A DNA stretch of 64,000 bases from Bacteroidota bacterium (GCA_002686705.1 NYYH01000079.1:1-64000); one strand, 5' to 3'. Shown: positions 8,920 through 19,996, counted from the first letter of the stretch. A program made the numbers and translations. The notes: generated from the letters alone by a model not told the origin.

Positions 8920-11900
8920 TTAGTTCCTTTTGCCCCATTTCGACATGCTCACCTTTGCACTATAGAGCACATGATATAGAGAAGGAATAATTACTAAAGT
9001 TAGGAACGTTGCAAAGCTCAGGCCAAAAATAACTGTCCAGCTCATTGGGCCCCAAAATACTGAATTGTCACCACCAAAATATATATCTGGATTAAATGTG
9101 TTAAAGAATGAAATGAAGTCAATATTGAATCCTGTAGCTAATGGCATTAAGCCAAGGATAGTAGTAATGGCAGTTAAAAGTACAGGTCGCAATCTTGTTT
9201 TACCTGCATTAACAATACACTGTTTTGCCTCATCTATAGGCATGTTTTCGTTATCGGCTAATCCCAGTTCCTTTTTCTTTCTCATTTTCAAAAGGCCTAT
9301 ATAATCAATTAACACGATGGCATTGTTTACAACAACTCCTGCCAAAGAAACGATGCCAATTCCAGTCATTATTACAATAAATTCCATTTCAAATATTGCA
9401 AGTCCTCCAAATACACCTATTGTACTCATAACAACACTAAACATTATAATAGTAGGTTTTACAAACGAGTTGAATTGAGAGACCAGAATAATCATAATCA
9501 ACGACAAAGCAATTATTAACGCTTTCATTAGAAATGCTGAAGATTCATCTTGTTCTTGTTGTTCGCCGGTAAATTTATATTTGGTTCCGGCTGGCATTTC
9601 ATAGTCGGCCATAATTTGTTTGAGTTCAGTATTAATTTCATTAGTATTGTAGCCTTCAAGTACATTTGAATAGATAGTTATTAATCTGCTCCGATCCTTC
9701 CTTGTTATGGCCCCATAAGTTGAGCTATATTTGAAATCAGCAACTGCAGATATTGGTACTTGTACAATTTTACCTGATGATGGACTCCTAAAAGTTATTC
9801 GTTGGTTAATAATATCCGCGATATTGTATCTAAACTTATCATCAAGCCTTATAACTATCTTATACTCATCTTCGCCATCTTTGAAATCAGAGATTTCTTT
9901 ACCGAATAAAGCTGTCCGTATAGCGCTTCCCACCTGTGCAGTTGACAACCCATATCGTCTTGCCTTCTCACGGTCGATGTTAACAAGTAATTCAGGTTTA
10001 CTCACTTCAAGTTCGATTTTTAAACCTTCTATACCGGGAATATTAACTTTATTAATTTCAGTTCTTATATCTTCGGTAAGTTGTAATAAATCATCAAAAT
10101 CGCCACCGCTAACTTCAAGATTTATTGGTTTGCCAGTTGGAGGCCCTTCTTTTAGTTTTTCTACTGAAAGATTTATACCAGGATATAAACCAACCAATGC
10201 CTCGGACATTCGTTCAAGTGTTTTAACTGTACTCTTTTCTCCTCGGTCCTTAAAGTCGACAAAGTTAATTGTAATCAATCCCTTATTAGGTGCTCCGCCA
10301 CGTCCGGTAAAACCTTCATCCTGTCCAATAGCCCCTTTTCCAGTTATTGTTAATACTGACTCAACAATATCCATATCAGGTTCTAATACCTCAAATATTT
10401 TTTCTTCCAGCTCTCGCATTATCGAATCACTTACTTCTATATCAGTACTAATAGGCATCTCGGCCAATACATTTATAAGTTTTGGGTCGGCAGAAGGAAA
10501 AAATTTAACTTTTGGATCACTTCCAAAATAGAATGTGAGAGTTAATATCATTAAAGCAATTGTCCCAAATAAAAGAAAGATGGGTGTTTTTCCATGTAAG
10601 GCAAATTTGATGAATCTAATATATGAGTTTTCGAGCCAAACCAATCCAACATTTTGAAACCATAAAGCAAGCCGTGAGAGGAAAAGAAGATTTAATAATC
10701 CGATAAAAGTGAATATTAATAACAATGTTCCTACCCAGTTAATTTTGAAAACATAAAATATCGAAGCAAGGCCGATTAATATTAGCATTAGTATTATACT
10801 TCTTTTCGGCTTGGGGATAGAAACATTTGCCCCTTTTTTATAGAAAACGGTAAAGATTACAGGTATTATGACAAGGGCCACAATAAGGGAGGAGGAAAGA
10901 ACAATTATCAATGTTCCCGGCATATACGACATAAATTCGCCCATAATACTTTTCCAGAAAAGTAATGGAAAGAATGCTGCAAGAGTAGTAAGTGTTGAAG
11001 AAATAATAGGCATAGCAATTTCGCCGGTAGCTTGTTTAGCAGCTTCTAATATTGGATATCCTTTATCAACAAACCTGTATATATTTTCCGTTACAACAAT
11101 TGCATTATCTACAAGCATCCCTAGTGCAAGTATCAATGAAAAGAGTACAACCATATTTATTCTGTAATCTATCAGCCCCATTATCATAAATGAAAGAAAC
11201 ATCGACATCGGAATAGCGAAACCAACAAATAGTGAATTTCTGGTTCCCAAAAACAGGAATAAAACAAAAACAACAAAGATTATTCCCATGATAATGCTGT
11301 TTTCGAGGTTGCTCAGCTGCATTTTTACCATATCCGACTGATCGTTAGTTACAGTAATCACTAAATTTTCAGGAATTAAACCGGTGTTTTTTGCTTCGTC
11401 AAGAAGTTCCATTACCTGGGAAATAGTAGAGAGTAAATTTTCTCCACTTTTTTTGACAACCTGAAGAGAGACAACTGGTTGGCTGTTTAGATAAGCATAA
11501 CTGTCGCGATCTTTAAAACCATAATCTACATAACCTATGTCGTGCAAATAAACAATGTTTCCTTTTTCACTTTTTACAATTATGTCTTCAATTTCAGCAG
11601 GATCGGTAAATTCACCAATTATCCTTATAGTACGTTTAATATCTCCAATTAGCATATCACCACCTGATAAGGACATGTTTTCAAATTTTACAGCTTCTTC
11701 AACATCATTAAAGCTTATCTGTAAAGTATTCATCTTAAATGGATCAAGAATAATCTTAACCTCCTTTTCGGTAATACCTGTAATGTTTACTTTAGATACC
11801 TCTGAAATTGTCTCAAATTCATCTTGCATATCTTCAGCAAAATCCTTGAGCTTATTCACACTATAATCACCAGACAGGTTTATGTTTACAACAGGGAACT

Positions 11901-12351
11901 CCGACAAGTCGATGTCTTCAATCATTGGATCAAAAGGCAGGTCATCAGGGAGTTCGCTTTTTGCTTTATCAACTGCATCTTTTACATCCTGCAGGGCAAC
12001 CTTAATATCCACATCTGTATTAAACTCGATAAAAATATTTGACGCATCCTGACTGGATATTGCATTCATATCATTTATACCCTTGACAGATTCAATTTCT
12101 TTCTCAAGATGTCTGGTAATTAAATTTTCTATATCAACAGGAGGGTTCCCAGGATACAGGGTTTGGACCATTATCGTAGGTATATTTATTTCCGGAAAAA
12201 GTTCTTTGGGCATTGAAACATAAGAATAGAATCCAAAGAATATTGTTACTACTGTTATAAGGTAAACAGTATTTTTATTATTAAGAGCCCATGTTGATAA
12301 CCAGAAATTCCGTATAACTTTGTCTGTATCGCTATTTTCAGTTTTATTCAT
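8920..12351 (-). CDS. RND efflux pump inner-membrane permease (HAE1/AcrB type)
   Basis: Proton-driven exporter of hydrophobic compounds working with the adaptor and TolC genes upstream. The sequence has the AcrB duplication: TM1, a large periplasmic domain starting at ELFPEINIPTIMVQTLYPG, TM2-6 (TM4 GMLVDNAIVVTENIYRF, in which the second of the usual two Asp is Asn), then the second half with GIVSLAGVVVNNAIVLIDY and TRLRPVLLTAITTILGLMPL. At 1143 residues it is about 100 longer than AcrB; two extra hydrophobic helices lie between TM6 and TM7 (about residues 517-560). Last gene of the efflux operon, 40 bp after the adaptor. Substrate is not predictable. Confidence 0.93.
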   Translation of the reverse strand: MNKTENSDTDKVIRNFWLSTWALNNKNTVYLITVVTIFFGFYSYVSMPKELFPEINIPTIMVQTLYPGNPPVDIENLITRHLEKEIESVKGINDMNAISSQDASNIFIEFNTDVDIKVALQDVKDAVDKAKSELPDDLPFDPMIEDIDLSEFPVVNINLSGDYSVNKLKDFAEDMQDEFETISEVSKVNITGITEKEVKIILDPFKMNTLQISFNDVEEAVKFENMSLSGGDMLIGDIKRTIRIIGEFTDPAEIEDIIVKSEKGNIVYLHDIGYVDYGFKDRDSYAYLNSQPVVSLQVVKKSGENLLSTISQVMELLDEAKNTGLIPENLVITVTNDQSDMVKMQLSNLENSIIMGIIFVVFVLFLFLGTRNSLFVGFAIPMSMFLSFMIMGLIDYRINMVVLFSLILALGMLVDNAIVVTENIYRFVDKGYPILEAAKQATGEIAMPIISSTLTTLAAFFPLLFWKSIMGEFMSYMPGTLIIVLSSSLIVALVIIPVIFTVFYKKGANVSIPKPKRSIILMLILIGLASIFYVFKINWVGTLLLIFTFIGLLNLLFLSRLALWFQNVGLVWLENSYIRFIKFALHGKTPIFLLFGTIALMILTLTFYFGSDPKVKFFPSADPKLINVLAEMPISTDIEVSDSIMRELEEKIFEVLEPDMDIVESVLTITGKGAIGQDEGFTGRGGAPNKGLITINFVDFKDRGEKSTVKTLERMSEALVGLYPGINLSVEKLKEGPPTGKPINLEVSGGDFDDLLQLTEDIRTEINKVNIPGIEGLKIELEVSKPELLVNIDREKARRYGLSTAQVGSAIRTALFGKEISDFKDGEDEYKIVIRLDDKFRYNIADIINQRITFRSPSSGKIVQVPISAVADFKYSSTYGAITRKDRSRLITIYSNVLEGYNTNEINTELKQIMADYEMPAGTKYKFTGEQQEQDESSAFLMKALIIALSLIMIILVSQFNSFVKPTIIMFSVVMSTIGVFGGLAIFEMEFIVIMTGIGIVSLAGVVVNNAIVLIDYIGLLKMRKKKELGLADNENMPIDEAKQCIVNAGKTRLRPVLLTAITTILGLMPLATGFNIDFISFFNTFNPDIYFGGDNSVFWGPMSWTVIFGLSFATFLTLVIIPSLYHVLYSAKVSMSKWGKRN

Positions 12352-12391
12352 CCGTTAAAGTATATTAATTTGAATGATACATTTAATTTTG

Positions 12392-13516
12392 TTATTGTAT
12401 AACATTGACTACTGATCCATTTGACACATTGCTATAACCATCGGTAATTATCATATCGCCAGTACTTAATCCGTCAAGTATTTCGGTTTTATCCTTATAT
12501 GAAATTCCTGTTTTAATATACTTTTTTGTAGCTATACTTTTTCCATTGGCTGTCTCAACTATGTATATAAATGATCCTGTCATATCTTCCTTAATCAGAA
12601 TTGTAGGAAGTACAATCACATTATCAATATTGTAATCATTTATATTTACGTTGGCCTGAAGATGTGGCTTAAGCTTTCCATTTTTGTTAGCTATTTTTAT
12701 CTGTACAATAAATGTCCTGTCTTGTTTGTTGATCACATTACCTGTTCGATAGACAGGTTTGCGATATTCGAGTCCGGGATAAGCTGGGAATGAAATGGTA
12801 ACAATATCACCTTTCTTAATTATTGGAAGATATGCTTCCGACAATTTAACAGTAACATAAAGCTCATCAATATTAACAATTTGCATTAATTGCATGCCTG
12901 GAGTTGCCAGCTCTCCTTTTTTATGAAAGATTTCTTCTACAATGCCATTTATTGGTGATTTAATTATAGCCAAATCATATTGAGCTTTTAAAGTACTAAG
13001 TTTATTTTGAAGGTTCTCGAAAGAATTCTTTGCTTCAAGGTATTGCCTTTCTGAGCCTATATTTTTTTCCCATAAAGATGATTGCTTCTCATAAATTGTC
13101 TTTGCGAGACTTAACTGTGATTCAATTTCCTGGATATTTGTTTCAATAATTACTGTATTTAGTTTAGCAAGCAACTGTCCTTTCTGAACATATTGTCCTT
13201 CCGATACATATACAGAAGTAATCTGACCATTAATTTCCGGGCTAATAAATGCATCATTGATGCTTTCGAGTTCACCTACGGCGGTGAAATTATGTGAAAA
13301 TGGTCGCAGCGACAATGATTCCAATTTAACAGGTATTTTGATCCCCGAATATTCCTTGTCATTATTGGCCTGCTCAATATCTGATATTTTCTCATTTAAC
13401 TCTTTAACCTGCGTCTTGTACAATCTTAGGTTATCTGCATCAGAATTATTTTCATCCTCCGAAGAGCATGAAATAATGAAAATACTGATTGTAAATATTA
13501 ATATTAGTTGTTTCAT
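12392..13516 (-). CDS. RND efflux periplasmic adaptor (membrane fusion) lipoprotein
   Basis: Periplasmic adaptor bridging the RND pump and the outer-membrane channel. It begins with a lipoprotein signal (lipobox FIISC) followed by a short coiled coil (about 25-55), an extra feature before the lipoyl half-motif NDAFISPEINGQITSVYVSEG, a helical hairpin (about 130-180), the second lipoyl half IIKSPINGIVEEIF, and beta-barrel and membrane-proximal domains. The start ATG overlaps the TetR stop by 4 bp (ATGA), and the RND permease follows. Length 374 is standard. Confidence 0.92.
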   Translation of the reverse strand: MKQLILIFTISIFIISCSSEDENNSDADNLRLYKTQVKELNEKISDIEQANNDKEYSGIKIPVKLESLSLRPFSHNFTAVGELESINDAFISPEINGQITSVYVSEGQYVQKGQLLAKLNTVIIETNIQEIESQLSLAKTIYEKQSSLWEKNIGSERQYLEAKNSFENLQNKLSTLKAQYDLAIIKSPINGIVEEIFHKKGELATPGMQLMQIVNIDELYVTVKLSEAYLPIIKKGDIVTISFPAYPGLEYRKPVYRTGNVINKQDRTFIVQIKIANKNGKLKPHLQANVNINDYNIDNVIVLPTILIKEDMTGSFIYIVETANGKSIATKKYIKTGISYKDKTEILDGLSTGDMIITDGYSNVSNGSVVNVIQ

Positions 13517-14148
13517 ATTGTGCTGATTTTTACTGATTCGTCAATTTTGTTAAACTTTTGCTTAAGCATTTTTCTGCCTTTATCATTTACAATACCCAAA
13601 AGATGATATTTATATATCTCAGAAAATAAATTCGTTGAAACCAACTCTTCTATACTGAAAATGTCAGAATTTAAAATACCTTCTATGCGCATCAAAGTTA
13701 GTCTGGAGATTATATCTTCATTTAAGTCGTTCCTGTAAAGTCCTTCTTTCTTACCCTTAATTAGATTTGTTTTTACACTGTCAAGAATTCGGTTATGCTT
13801 TATCTTTTGAAAATGGATATAAATTTCAGGGTAATATTTTTTTAAATCGTATACAAATGCAGGCTTGTGATTTTTAATCATTTCCACCTGAATTTCATAA
13901 TGGTAAAATAATTCCTCTATGGCATTTGCATCATTATTTTCATGTATTGAGAAATCAATTTGTTTTTCCTCATTCAGATATTTAAGAATTGCCCAAACAA
14001 GTTCCTCTTTGTCTTTAAAATAGTTGTAAAGAGTTTTCTTAGAAATCGTAAGTGTGTGGGCAATATCATCCATAGTTACACTTCTGATACCATACTCACA
14101 AAATAGATTTGCAACCCTTTCAATAATTATTTTTACTTTTTCGTCCAT
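13513..14148 (-). CDS. TetR/AcrR-family regulator of the efflux operon
   Basis: Transcriptional repressor with an N-terminal helix-turn-helix (about 10-55: GIRSVTMDDIAHTLTISKKTLYNYFKDK split over the recognition helix) and a variable ligand-binding C-terminal part. It lies inside the operon, 5 bp after TolC and overlapping the adaptor by 4 bp, so it is most likely a local autoregulator that represses the pump until an inducer binds. Length 211 is usual. The ligand is unknown. Confidence 0.88.
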   Translation of the reverse strand: MDEKVKIIIERVANLFCEYGIRSVTMDDIAHTLTISKKTLYNYFKDKEELVWAILKYLNEEKQIDFSIHENNDANAIEELFYHYEIQVEMIKNHKPAFVYDLKKYYPEIYIHFQKIKHNRILDSVKTNLIKGKKEGLYRNDLNEDIISRLTLMRIEGILNSDIFSIEELVSTNLFSEIYKYHLLGIVNDKGRKMLKQKFNKIDESVKISTI

Positions 14149-14153
14149 AAATA

Positions 14154-15485
14154 TTATTCAAATTTTGTAAGAATTTTTTCAAGTTCTTCACCCGTTTTCA
14201 AAAGTAAAAGCGCCGAATTAATATATTCATTCTCTGCATTTAAAAATTGGTTATGTGTGTTTAGGATATCTAAGCTCGTAGACATACCTTCAATATATTT
14301 TTGAGTTGTTTTGTTATAAATTTTTTCAGCTGTTTTTCTGCTAACTTGCTTATTTTCAAATACTCTATAAGCATTCATGTACTCATTTATTGCAGCGTCG
14401 TATTGTAAATTTAACTGGCTAGTTAGTTGCTGCTCCATCACTGTCACCTGTTCATATGCAATTCTTGCCTGTTTTACTTTTGAACTTCTCTTGCCACTAG
14501 AAAATACAGGTATTAGCATTTTTACACCAAAAACCGAGCTTGAGTACCAGCCACCATCATTACTAAAGAAGTTCCACTCATCTCTCTGTGCCTGAGTTTG
14601 GTAATTTAGGTTAGCTGCAATAGATGGCATGTATGATGCTTTCTCCAATTTTACCTGAAGCAAACTAAGCTCTTTTTGTTTGGTAAGAGACCTGAAATCA
14701 ACATTCTGATTAATATTAAATGGGTTAGTCAGTAGTCCCGAATTATGCCTTGCGGATATTATACTTTCCATATTATCAGTTAGTACAATACTGTCCGCAT
14801 CTTTTAAACCAAGATAAAACTTTAGGTAAGCATTTGAAATAATAAACTTGCTACTTAAATAAAGAGCTGAAGCCTCAAGGTCAGAAACCAATAAATCTAA
14901 CTGGTCAACATCAATATCCTCAGCAAAACCAACATTAAAAACTTCTCTGGTCTCATTAGCTAATTTTCTTGTAATTGTTAATGTTGAATCAACTATCCGA
15001 AGTCCTTCGGTAGCTGACAACGCAGCGTAATAAGAGTTTGACACCAGTTGCTTAACATCAACTTTATTCTTGAAGTAGTCAGTATTTGTTTTCTCTAGAT
15101 ATTTTCTTGCCGCTTGAAGCCCAACGATATATTCTCCACTAAATAATAATTGTGATACTGAAGCTCCTAAGCTTGCATCATACTTAGTTCCAAACTGAAT
15201 CTTGTCCGACTCACCGGGCTGTACAAATTCTGGCGGCAAAATCATTACCGGACGGGCAATATTGTCATTATAATTAACAGACGCGTCAACTTGGGGCAGT
15301 CCAATTGAGGTTGACTCCTTAACAATATACTTTGCTGCTTCAACATCCTTGCCAGCATTAATTATCTGGTAATTGTTTTCCATAGCATATTCAACAGCCT
15401 GTTTTATTGTTAGATGTCTGATTTCTTGTGCTCTAACATTAATTGTTACCACAATAATAGAAATCAGGATTATGAATTTATCCAT
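14154..15485 (-). CDS. TolC-family outer-membrane efflux channel
   Basis: Outer-membrane trimeric channel subunit, first gene of the efflux operon. I start at the ATG at 15483-15485 (signal peptide MDKFIILISIIVVTINVRAQ); a TTG three codons upstream is less likely. The mature part shows the two long coiled-coil halves of TolC (IKQAVEYAMENNYQIINAGK near the N terminus; YEQVTVMEQQLTSQLNLQYD later) and a closing segment NTHNQFLNAENEYINSALLL. Length 443 fits the family. The gene order TolC-TetR-adaptor-permease is typical of Bacteroidota efflux operons. Confidence 0.92.
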   Translation of the reverse strand: MDKFIILISIIVVTINVRAQEIRHLTIKQAVEYAMENNYQIINAGKDVEAAKYIVKESTSIGLPQVDASVNYNDNIARPVMILPPEFVQPGESDKIQFGTKYDASLGASVSQLLFSGEYIVGLQAARKYLEKTNTDYFKNKVDVKQLVSNSYYAALSATEGLRIVDSTLTITRKLANETREVFNVGFAEDIDVDQLDLLVSDLEASALYLSSKFIISNAYLKFYLGLKDADSIVLTDNMESIISARHNSGLLTNPFNINQNVDFRSLTKQKELSLLQVKLEKASYMPSIAANLNYQTQAQRDEWNFFSNDGGWYSSSVFGVKMLIPVFSSGKRSSKVKQARIAYEQVTVMEQQLTSQLNLQYDAAINEYMNAYRVFENKQVSRKTAEKIYNKTTQKYIEGMSTSLDILNTHNQFLNAENEYINSALLLLKTGEELEKILTKFE

Positions 15486-15516
15486 TTGTAACAAAATTTA
15501 TTTTGTATTAATTTGG

Positions 15517-15524
15517 CAAAAATA
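15517..15524 (-). promoter_or_regulatory. -7 promoter element upstream of the efflux operon
   Basis: On the minus strand these bases read TATTTTTG, a full match to TAnnTTTG, about 31 bp upstream of the tolC-like ATG. No TTG -33 box is obvious, so this is a candidate only. A TetR operator is expected near here, but I could not identify a convincing palindrome. Confidence 0.35.
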
Positions 15525-15734
15525 CATAAAAATAAACTTTGGAAACTTAAATTATGTTAAAAGTTTATTTTGTTTCTTATTAAGATAAATTCAGCAAGAA
15601 TTCAAATAAATAAAATGATGAGTTGTTTGAGGGCACTAATAAATGTTTATTTGAGATAAACAGTTTCGTTGAGAGGTCTTTTTCAATTTGTAAATTTAAA
15701 CAATAAGGTTGGACTCATTCCTTAGGAATTTCTC

Positions 15735-17888
15735 TTACTTTTTCGCCTCAATCAATAAATTAAGCATACTAACACCTGCATCTGAGATTACAGTACCAGG
15801 TCCGAAAATTGCAACAACACCAGCATCATAAAGAAATTGATAATCTTGTGGAGGTATAACCCCACCAACTATCACCATTATATCTTCCCTTCCAAGCTTT
15901 TTAAGTTCTGTAATAACTTGAGGAACAAGGGTGCGATGGCCTGCGGCGAGACTTGAAATACCCAATATATGAACATCATTTTCAACAGCTTGCTTTGCAG
16001 CTTCTTTAGGAGTTTGGAAAAGTGGTCCGATATCAACATCAAAACCAATATCTGCATATCCGGTAGCAACAACTTTTGCTCCCCGGTCGTGGCCATCCTG
16101 TCCAATTTTAGCAATCATAATTCTGGGTCTACGTCCATCTATTCGCGCAAACTCATCAGCAAGTTTATGTGCTTCTTTGAACGAAGCGTCATTACCTGCT
16201 TCGGAGGCATAAATACCCGAAACTGATCTTATAACTGCTTTATATCTTCCCATAACTTTTTCGCAAGCATACGAAATTTCTCCGAGACTTGCACGATTCT
16301 TTGCAGCTTCAACAGCCAATTCTAATAAATTACCCTTGCCTGTAACACAAGCTCTTGTAATTGCTTCCAGATTTTTCTGAACAACTTTATCATTACGCTC
16401 GGCACGCAATTTATTAAGTCTTTCTATTTGTGACTGACGTACCACATTATTATCAATTTCGAGTGTTTCTATTGGATCTTCCTTTTCCAATTTATAACTA
16501 TTTACACCAACAATCACATCTTTATTAGCGTCAATTCGAGCCTGTTTGCGTGCGGCAGCTTCTTCGATTCTCATTTTTGGTAATCCTGTTTCTATGGCTT
16601 TCGACATTCCTCCCATTTCTTCAATCTCCACAATATGTTCCCATGCTTTGTGTACGAGTTCGTTAGTAAGAGTTTCAACATAATAGGATCCTGCCCATGG
16701 ATCAATCGACCGACAAATATCAGTTTCTTCTTGCAGATAAATTTGAGTATTACGGGCTATTCGTGCTGAAAAATCGGTAGGGAGTGCAATTGCTTCATCC
16801 AGGGCATTCGTATGAAGAGATTGTGTATGACCTAATACCGCACCAAGAGCTTCAATACAAGTACGAGCGACGTTGTTAAAGGGATCTTGTTCTGTAAGGC
16901 TCCATCCTGACGTTTGAGTATGTGCACGCAATGCCATTGATTTTAGTTTCTTAGGATTAAATTGCTTAACAATCTTAGCCCACAATAGACGTCCGGCACG
17001 GAGTTTGGCGATTTCCATAAAATGGTTCATTCCTGATCCCCAAAAGAAAGAAAGTCGAGGAGCAAAATCGTCAATCTTTAATCCAGCTTTAAGTCCTGTT
17101 CTTATATAATCAAGACCATCTGCCAAGGTATAAGCAAGCTCAATATCTGCCGTTCCACCCGCTTCCTGAATATGATAACCAGAAATTGAAATTGAATTGA
17201 ACTTCGGCATTTTTTGTGAAGTATATTCAAAAATATCCGCAATTATGCGCATAGACGGATCAGGAGGATAGATATAGGTATTGCGAACCATAAATTCTTT
17301 AAGAATATCATTTTGGATGGTTCCAGTAAGTTCTTCTAGCTTTGCACCCTGTTCCAATGCCGCTACAATATAAAATGCCAGTATTGGTAATACAGCTCCA
17401 TTCATTGTCATGGAAACTGATATACTATTCAACGGTATTTGATCGAACAATATTTCCATATCGAGAACCGAATCGATAGCAACACCCGCTTTACCAACAT
17501 CACCAACAACACGTTCGTGATCAGAATCATAACCACGGTGAGTTGCAAGGTCGAAAGCTACCGATAATCCTTTTTGCCCTGCAGCAAGATTACGGCGGTA
17601 AAAAGCATTGGATTCTTTGGCGGTTGAAAAACCTGCATATTGTCTTATTGTCCAGGGACGCGTAACATACATTGTCGAATAAGGACCTCTCAAAAATGGA
17701 GATAAACCTGCAGCATAATTAAGGTGCTCCATCCCATTTAATTCCTCAGATGTATAAACAGGTTTTATATCAATGTTTTCAGAAGTCTTCCAGTCAGGAT
17801 GTATATTATTGTTAGCTTCCCAATCTGCATTTGAGTCTTTAGGTTTAGAAAAGCTATCAATATTTATTTTTTCAAAATCAGGTTTCAT
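15735..17888 (-). CDS. mutB: methylmalonyl-CoA mutase large (catalytic) subunit
   Basis: Adenosylcobalamin-dependent mutase subunit that interconverts succinyl-CoA and (R)-methylmalonyl-CoA. The N-terminal TIM barrel contains the substrate region [20 protein letters not shown] and [18 protein letters not shown]; the C-terminal B12-binding domain (about 580-710) has the cobalt-ligating DxHxxG motif in [18 protein letters not shown]. Length 717 is right for the family. It begins 15 bp after the small subunit, so mutA-mutB are one operon. With the carboxylase genes at 49-53 kb this forms the propionate/succinate branch. Confidence 0.96.
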   Translation of the reverse strand: MKPDFEKINIDSFSKPKDSNADWEANNNIHPDWKTSENIDIKPVYTSEELNGMEHLNYAAGLSPFLRGPYSTMYVTRPWTIRQYAGFSTAKESNAFYRRNLAAGQKGLSVAFDLATHRGYDSDHERVVGDVGKAGVAIDSVLDMEILFDQIPLNSISVSMTMNGAVLPILAFYIVAALEQGAKLEELTGTIQNDILKEFMVRNTYIYPPDPSMRIIADIFEYTSQKMPKFNSISISGYHIQEAGGTADIELAYTLADGLDYIRTGLKAGLKIDDFAPRLSFFWGSGMNHFMEIAKLRAGRLLWAKIVKQFNPKKLKSMALRAHTQTSGWSLTEQDPFNNVARTCIEALGAVLGHTQSLHTNALDEAIALPTDFSARIARNTQIYLQEETDICRSIDPWAGSYYVETLTNELVHKAWEHIVEIEEMGGMSKAIETGLPKMRIEEAAARKQARIDANKDVIVGVNSYKLEKEDPIETLEIDNNVVRQSQIERLNKLRAERNDKVVQKNLEAITRACVTGKGNLLELAVEAAKNRASLGEISYACEKVMGRYKAVIRSVSGIYASEAGNDASFKEAHKLADEFARIDGRRPRIMIAKIGQDGHDRGAKVVATGYADIGFDVDIGPLFQTPKEAAKQAVENDVHILGISSLAAGHRTLVPQVITELKKLGREDIMVIVGGVIPPQDYQFLYDAGVVAIFGPGTVISDAGVSMLNLLIEAKK

Positions 17889-17903
17889 CGTATTGGTTAC
17901 TTT

Positions 17904-19772
17904 TCAAAGTTCCTCCTTAATTAATAACTTCTGATACCGCTTTAATTCTTCAAGCACATTACTTTTTACATGTACAAAATTTGTCAATCCAATCTCTTTT
18001 AATCGATCAATTTGTGATTCGGGATAACCAGCCAAAACGACTACTGCTTTATCAACCAGTGCATTATAAATTGGTTCTACAATATCTTTGTATTCTTCAT
18101 TGGAACTACAGATAACAACAATTTCTGGTTTATCAACTATGGCTGCAGCTATACCTTCTTCAACATTATTAAAACCAGGATTATCAACTATTTCATAACC
18201 TGCACAACCGAAAAAATTACCTGCAAACTGTGATCTAGTTTTACGCATTGTCAGATCACCATATGTAAACATCCAAGCTACAGGCCGTTTATTGTTAATA
18301 GCAAATTTATCAGTACTTAACCGTATTTCTTCTAATTTCTCACCACCACGATAAATTACAAGTGGTTGTACTCCATCATTTTCAGGTTTGGTTTTTCTCT
18401 TCAGAAGTTCAAAATCTGAATTAAACGACTCACTAGTATTAGGAAATTGATTTGTCCCAAGAAGCGACCTTTTCCGAGTTGCAACATCATCATCCTTTAT
18501 TGAAGCTTCGTTAGCAATAATTTTTTGGATACTTCCTTTTTTGAAAGCCTTTATATAACCACCTTCTTTATCAACGTTAAGGAATCGCTCCCAAGCATTG
18601 TGGATAAGTTTATCAGTAAGACTTTCAATATAATAGGAGCCTGCACCAACATCTGCCACTTTATCGAAATATGATTCTCCCTTTAATACCAATTGTTGAT
18701 TGCGGGCTATACGTTCAGAAAACTCAGTTTCTGTTTCGAAAACAGAATTAAATGGCAACACACTTAATGAATTAACTCCTCCGATAATGGCTGACATAGA
18801 TTCTGTGGTGGTTCGAAGCATATTTACATACGGATCGTAAATAGTTTTATTCCATCTTGAATTGCTACAATGAATATACATTGTTGCATTTGATTTATTC
18901 TTTAACCCATATGCATTGACAATATTTGCCCAAAGATATTTTGCCGCTCTAAACTTTGCAATTTCCATGAAATAATCAGATCCAACAGAATAATGAAATC
19001 GAATATGGGGTGCTATATCGTCAATATCCAGTCCGCTATCAGTAAGATAGGTAAGGTATTCTGCAGCCATTGCCATAGAAAAAGCCAGCTCGCTAACAAT
19101 TCCTCCTCCAGAATTATTAAATATCGTGGCATTAATACATAAATATTGAAAATTCGGTATGTGCTTGCATGAAGTATGCAGTTTATTCAACAATGCAAGG
19201 TCCTCTTTTGCCGTATTGTGAAATCTACCGTTTAAGCTAAAATAGCTTATTGGATCATATTCAACGCTTCCTTTAACTTTATTGGGATTAATATTGGATT
19301 TGCTCGCTAGAGAAGAAATGATATCAATTATTTCGAGCGGGTAATTTGCTGCAAAGTTTATTTCCTTCTTATCGAGAGGGATATCCTTGAAGAGTCTCTC
19401 AACACTATTATCATCAGGTTTAAAATCATCTTCAAAATAAAACCCCAAAGAATCAACACCCGCTAATCCAATTTTAAGTGCTTTCCGGTTTGCATTTTCA
19501 ATATTTTCAACTAGAATATCCTGACGGACAAGCCAGTTGTTATTTTTGATGTGGTTTCCTCTGACAAATGGGAAATTTCCTGGGAAAATACTGATGTGAG
19601 GAAACTTGCCTAAATCTTCACTTCTGTAGTAAGGTTGAACCCTAAATCCTTCGTCGGTTCTCCAAACAAGTTTTTTGTCATAATCAGCACCCTTAAGATC
19701 CTTTTTTATTTTTTCTTTCCACTCTTTGGTTGAGACAGGAGGAAATGTTTCAAAAAGTCTCTCTTTTTGCAT
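17904..19772 (-). CDS. mutA: methylmalonyl-CoA mutase small subunit
   Basis: Non-catalytic partner of MutB in the heterodimeric mutase. It keeps the TIM-barrel outline (RFHYSVGSDYFMEIAKFRAA, GAGSYYIESLTDKLIHNAW) but the C-terminal cobalamin-like domain (about 490-615) has no DxHxxG motif, as usual for this subunit. Length 622. It is the first gene of the pair; the 224 bp upstream holds no gene. No cobalamin riboswitch-like structure was recognised upstream. Confidence 0.93.
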   Translation of the reverse strand: MQKERLFETFPPVSTKEWKEKIKKDLKGADYDKKLVWRTDEGFRVQPYYRSEDLGKFPHISIFPGNFPFVRGNHIKNNNWLVRQDILVENIENANRKALKIGLAGVDSLGFYFEDDFKPDDNSVERLFKDIPLDKKEINFAANYPLEIIDIISSLASKSNINPNKVKGSVEYDPISYFSLNGRFHNTAKEDLALLNKLHTSCKHIPNFQYLCINATIFNNSGGGIVSELAFSMAMAAEYLTYLTDSGLDIDDIAPHIRFHYSVGSDYFMEIAKFRAAKYLWANIVNAYGLKNKSNATMYIHCSNSRWNKTIYDPYVNMLRTTTESMSAIIGGVNSLSVLPFNSVFETETEFSERIARNQQLVLKGESYFDKVADVGAGSYYIESLTDKLIHNAWERFLNVDKEGGYIKAFKKGSIQKIIANEASIKDDDVATRKRSLLGTNQFPNTSESFNSDFELLKRKTKPENDGVQPLVIYRGGEKLEEIRLSTDKFAINNKRPVAWMFTYGDLTMRKTRSQFAGNFFGCAGYEIVDNPGFNNVEEGIAAAIVDKPEIVVICSSNEEYKDIVEPIYNALVDKAVVVLAGYPESQIDRLKEIGLTNFVHVKSNVLEELKRYQKLLIKEEL

Positions 19773-19996
19773 TTTAATTGCGATTTGTAATTAAAGTACA
19801 AAATTAAAAGAAAAAGAGTGGTAATGTTCTGCAGCAAGGAAATGTTATTAAGCAAATAACATTAAGATGATGAGACTGTTTAGTATATAGGTTTGCCAGT
19901 ACTCAAACCTAGTCGTTACCAGTACATTTGGGTTAACAGCCTTATAATACTGGAAAAATGTACAGGGTGATAGATTGCTGATAAACTCAAGATTCT

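Noticed and set aside
9731..10531. 266-codon open frame on the plus strand
   Set aside because: It is antisense to the RND permease, very Ser/Ile/Leu-rich, and has no family-like motif; the minus-strand gene explains the sequence fully.
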